Of a DNA stretch of 7,264 bases, positions 5,807 to 7,264 are shown piece by piece. A program made the translations under genes and the position numbers. Source of the stretch: Syntrophomonadaceae bacterium (GTDB taxonomy: Bacteria > Bacillota > Syntrophomonadia > Syntrophomonadales > Syntrophomonadaceae); assembly GCA_028686565.1 (NCBI GenBank), contig JAQUBU010000109.1, positions 1 to 7,264 on the forward strand, written 5' to 3'. How positions within the stretch are numbered: position 1 is the first letter of the stretch; every line of letters begins with the position of its first letter. The notes under the pieces are model-generated. The model searched no databases. It worked only from the letters and a program-made list of their open reading frames with translations, and was not told where the DNA came from.

Positions 5807-5835
5807 TTATATATGAAAAACAGTCTTTATAGGTG
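5807..5835 (-). promoter_or_regulatory. Putative sigma-K-like promoter of zinc-ribbon gene
   Basis: On the minus strand CACC (5835-5832), 16 bases, then CATATATAA (5815-5807) fits mACm-N16-CATANNNTA except for one base of the final TA. It begins 14 bases past the CgeB-like stop codon. The predicted start site is near 5800, giving a leader of about 54 bases. The surrounding A/T-rich run makes a chance match more likely than for the 5260-5288 site. Confidence 0.42.
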
Positions 5836-5848
5836 CATGAACGGCCTC

Positions 5849-6865
5849 TCAAATCCGAAATGATCTACCGGAATACCTTACCCGGAGATTTTTACTCCCG
5901 GCTGCAAAAACCGCGGTATATGCACTCCTGCTCTGCAGCAAGGGTAATATATTTTCTTGTATTCGCCGGTGGTAGGTGTGTTTTTCATATACTTCCTGTT
6001 GCCCCTGACGGGCAATTCGCATCCGGGCCTCGGGATGGGCCAGGTAAAAGTTCACTAATTCCAGGGTTTCCTCCGCACTTTTGGTCCAAACCAAATGGCG
6101 GTGATTAATAAATAAATGCTCAATAGCCGGTGTCCACTGGGTTAAATAAAAGCCCCCGCTGCCCATAATTTCAAATGTTCGCATACTCATCATAGTCTGG
6201 GAGTTATCCACTGAGTGCAAGCCCAGGAAAATCCTGGCAGATGCACAGGCCGACGGCAAATCCTCATTAGGCATGATTCCGCCATAGTTTTGCGGCGGAA
6301 TACAAAAAGCCCTTGCCGGGTCGAGCCACCACTCATTACCGTATATTCTAATATCATACAAAGCATTTAACAGGGGACTTAATACATTGCTCAAACCTGT
6401 AATCCGGGCAGGGTGATAGTCGTAATTATTTCCTACAAAAATAATGTCATGATTATAGTAAGGATTCGGACCAGCTCCATGATGGAAAGCAGGATGGCAG
6501 GCAAACATTAACAGGTTCGCTTGTATCCCCTGCTTAGAGTAGTCGAAGATGCTTTCCTGGCAGGGGGTAAAAGTATAACGTGACATTCGGGCATAGGGCA
6601 GGGAGAGATTGTCATAGCCGACCGGGTCTTCTATCGCCCAGTAAATATGCGGGATTTTCAAGTCATCCAGTAAGGGGAAAATCTTGTGCATGCGCTGAAT
6701 ACCGCCGTCGGTAAAAACATAGTCAGGACGAAATTCCTGAATAAAAGGAAACAGGGAAGCTTCCTGGTCCAGAAATACGAAGCGGACTTCATGCCCCAGA
6801 TCGGCAAAAGCTTGTCCAATTCCATACTTTATAATCGGAGCAGTATTGGTAAACAGTATTTTCAT
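5849..6865 (-). CDS. cgeB: CgeB-family spore maturation glycosyltransferase
   Basis: This 338-residue GT-B-like protein is of the CgeB family. In B. subtilis, CgeB belongs to the sigma-K/GerE-controlled cge genes that modify the outermost spore layer. The N-terminal half (MKILFTNTAPIIKYGIGQAF, then FRPDYVFTDGG and HIYWAIEDP) resembles the family's first Rossmann domain. The C-terminal half has HDIIFVGNNYDYHPAR (139-154), IRIYGNEWW (172-180) and the hallmark MRTFEIMGSGGFYLTQW (228-244), then HLVWTKSAEETLELV. The frame opens at TTG 6871, but AAAGGAG (6880-6874) is only 2 bases from that codon and 8 from the ATG at 6865, so the ATG is chosen. A sigma-K-like promoter lies just upstream. This is probably a soluble mother-cell enzyme; its sugar donor and target are unknown. 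The family call is firm, orthology to B. subtilis cgeB less so. Confidence 0.85.
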   Translation of the reverse strand: MKILFTNTAPIIKYGIGQAFADLGHEVRFVFLDQEASLFPFIQEFRPDYVFTDGGIQRMHKIFPLLDDLKIPHIYWAIEDPVGYDNLSLPYARMSRYTFTPCQESIFDYSKQGIQANLLMFACHPAFHHGAGPNPYYNHDIIFVGNNYDYHPARITGLSNVLSPLLNALYDIRIYGNEWWLDPARAFCIPPQNYGGIMPNEDLPSACASARIFLGLHSVDNSQTMMSMRTFEIMGSGGFYLTQWTPAIEHLFINHRHLVWTKSAEETLELVNFYLAHPEARMRIARQGQQEVYEKHTYHRRIQENILPLLQSRSAYTAVFAAGSKNLRVRYSGRSFRI

Positions 6866-6897
6866 CAGCAAAACTCCTTTGATGCTAACACTCTTAA

Positions 6898-6926
6898 CAG
6901 TTTATGCAGGAGCAAGCCAACGGGTG
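6898..6926 (-). promoter_or_regulatory. Putative sigma-K-like promoter of cgeB-like gene
   Basis: On the minus strand CACC (6926-6923), 16 bases, then CATAAACTG (6906-6898) fits mACm-N16-CATANNNTA apart from the last base. The start site would be near 6891, leaving about 26 bases of leader with the AAAGGAG ribosome binding site in the middle, which fits the ATG at 6865. Confidence 0.5.
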
Positions 6927-6956
6927 AATCCTTAGTTTTGATTTCTCAATTTTAGA

Positions 6957-7008
6957 TTAAGGAAGTAAAACCAGTACTTTCCTTAAATAGCAAATTTATT
7001 TAAGGAAA
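6957..7008. repeat. Three alternating TTAAGGAA boxes
   Basis: TTAAGGAA occurs at 6957-6964, inverted (TTCCTTAA) at 6979-6986, and direct again at 7000-7007. The second and third form an 11-bp perfect inverted repeat (6978-6988 and 6998-7008) with a 9-base loop. Box starts are 22 and 21 bases apart, about two helical turns. The group lies some 30 bases upstream of the cgeB-like promoter, so it could be an activator or repressor array, or a weak A/T-rich terminator for a gene to the right. Confidence 0.4.
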
Positions 7009-7083
7009 AGTGCCTTTATTTTTCTTCTCCAATTTATAACCTCAACTTTCGTAGTTGACCTATTATGCGACATAACTAGTGTG

Positions 7084-7214
7084 CTTGTCATTGCTATGAA
7101 ACTAGCGTATTTGTCATTGTTATGAAATAGCGTACTTGTGCGAGCACAGCGCCAACCTGTCATTGCGAGCACAGCGCTCGCAATGACTGATACGCTAGTT
7201 TCATAGCAATGACA
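7084..7214. repeat. Nested palindromic repeat (MITE/REP-like)
   Basis: Bases 7086-7110 are the exact reverse complement of 7190-7214 (25 bp). Inside lies a second perfect inverted repeat, GTCATTGCGAGC (7159-7170) and GCTCGCAATGAC (7176-7187), around ACAGC. The left half is also tandem: CTTGTCATTGCTATGAAA (7084) recurs as TTTGTCATTGTTATGAAA (7110), and GCGAGCACAGCGC occurs at 7140 and 7165. The spacing is therefore about 25 bases throughout. GTCATTGCGAGC is a motif I know from dispersed repeats in several bacterial genomes. The 81-codon minus-strand frame across this region is repeat-derived and not a gene. The rest of 6872-7264 holds only the cgeB-like promoter and the TTAAGGAA boxes. Confidence 0.8.
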
Positions 7215-7264
7215 TATAAGATAGCTCGCGATGTTTGTCAATATGGAATTTTAAACAGTTTATT

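Noticed and set aside
6996..7241. 81-codon minus-strand frame
   Set aside because: It runs through the nested repeats, has no ribosome binding site, and its protein is the kind of repeat translation often mis-annotated as a hypothetical protein.

Overview
The window comes from the chromosome of an endospore-forming member of the Bacillota, most likely a Clostridia/Peptococcaceae-type bacterium. The reasons are a full-length SpoIIR, a CgeB-family spore-maturation glycosyltransferase, mother-cell (sigma-K-like) promoter motifs, strong GGAGG-type ribosome binding sites with frequent GTG/TTG starts, and palindromic repeats with an AAGGGGAC core that I associate with anaerobic Clostridia. The species cannot be named from the sequence alone. 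All eight genes I accept lie on the minus strand, so transcription runs right to left. No RNA genes, CRISPR array, transposase or integrase are seen.

Right part (about 7264 to 3163): a spore-surface glycosylation cluster. A repeat-rich gene-free end (6872-7264) is followed by a CgeB-like glycosyltransferase (5849-6865), a six-cysteine zinc-ribbon protein (5489-5746), a 438-residue GT-B glycosyltransferase (3908-5224) and a GT-A family 2 glycosyltransferase (3163-3894). The last two are separated by 13 bases and are probably one transcript. Next comes a cysteine-containing, probably beta-rich protein that may be a SPOCS/DUF3794-like spore coat protein (2400-2966). A sigma-K-type promoter (mACm, 16 bases, CATANNNTA) can be read at the same spacing in front of each of these four transcription units: two perfect and two with one mismatch in the -10 box. 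The simplest reading is that the mother cell makes these enzymes late in sporulation to decorate the coat or crust.

Middle (2320 to 879): a small charged helical protein of unknown function (2105-2320), a patatin-like phospholipase with a complete Ser-Asp dyad (1120-1992), and a ribbon-helix-helix DNA-binding protein (879-1064, or from 1040 if an ATT start is used). The last also has a sigma-K-like promoter in front of it.

Left part (878 to 1): spoIIR (164-733) with a plausible forespore sigma-F promoter, enclosed by palindromic repeats. A perfect 33-bp-arm palindrome (801-870), followed by a T-run in the minus direction, insulates its promoter. A perfect 50-bp-arm palindrome (1-103) plus a half repeat lies just after its stop codon. 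Several annotated-looking starts (742, 1064, 2001, 6871) sit on top of, or abut, the Shine-Dalgarno sequence, so the true starts are probably a few codons further in.
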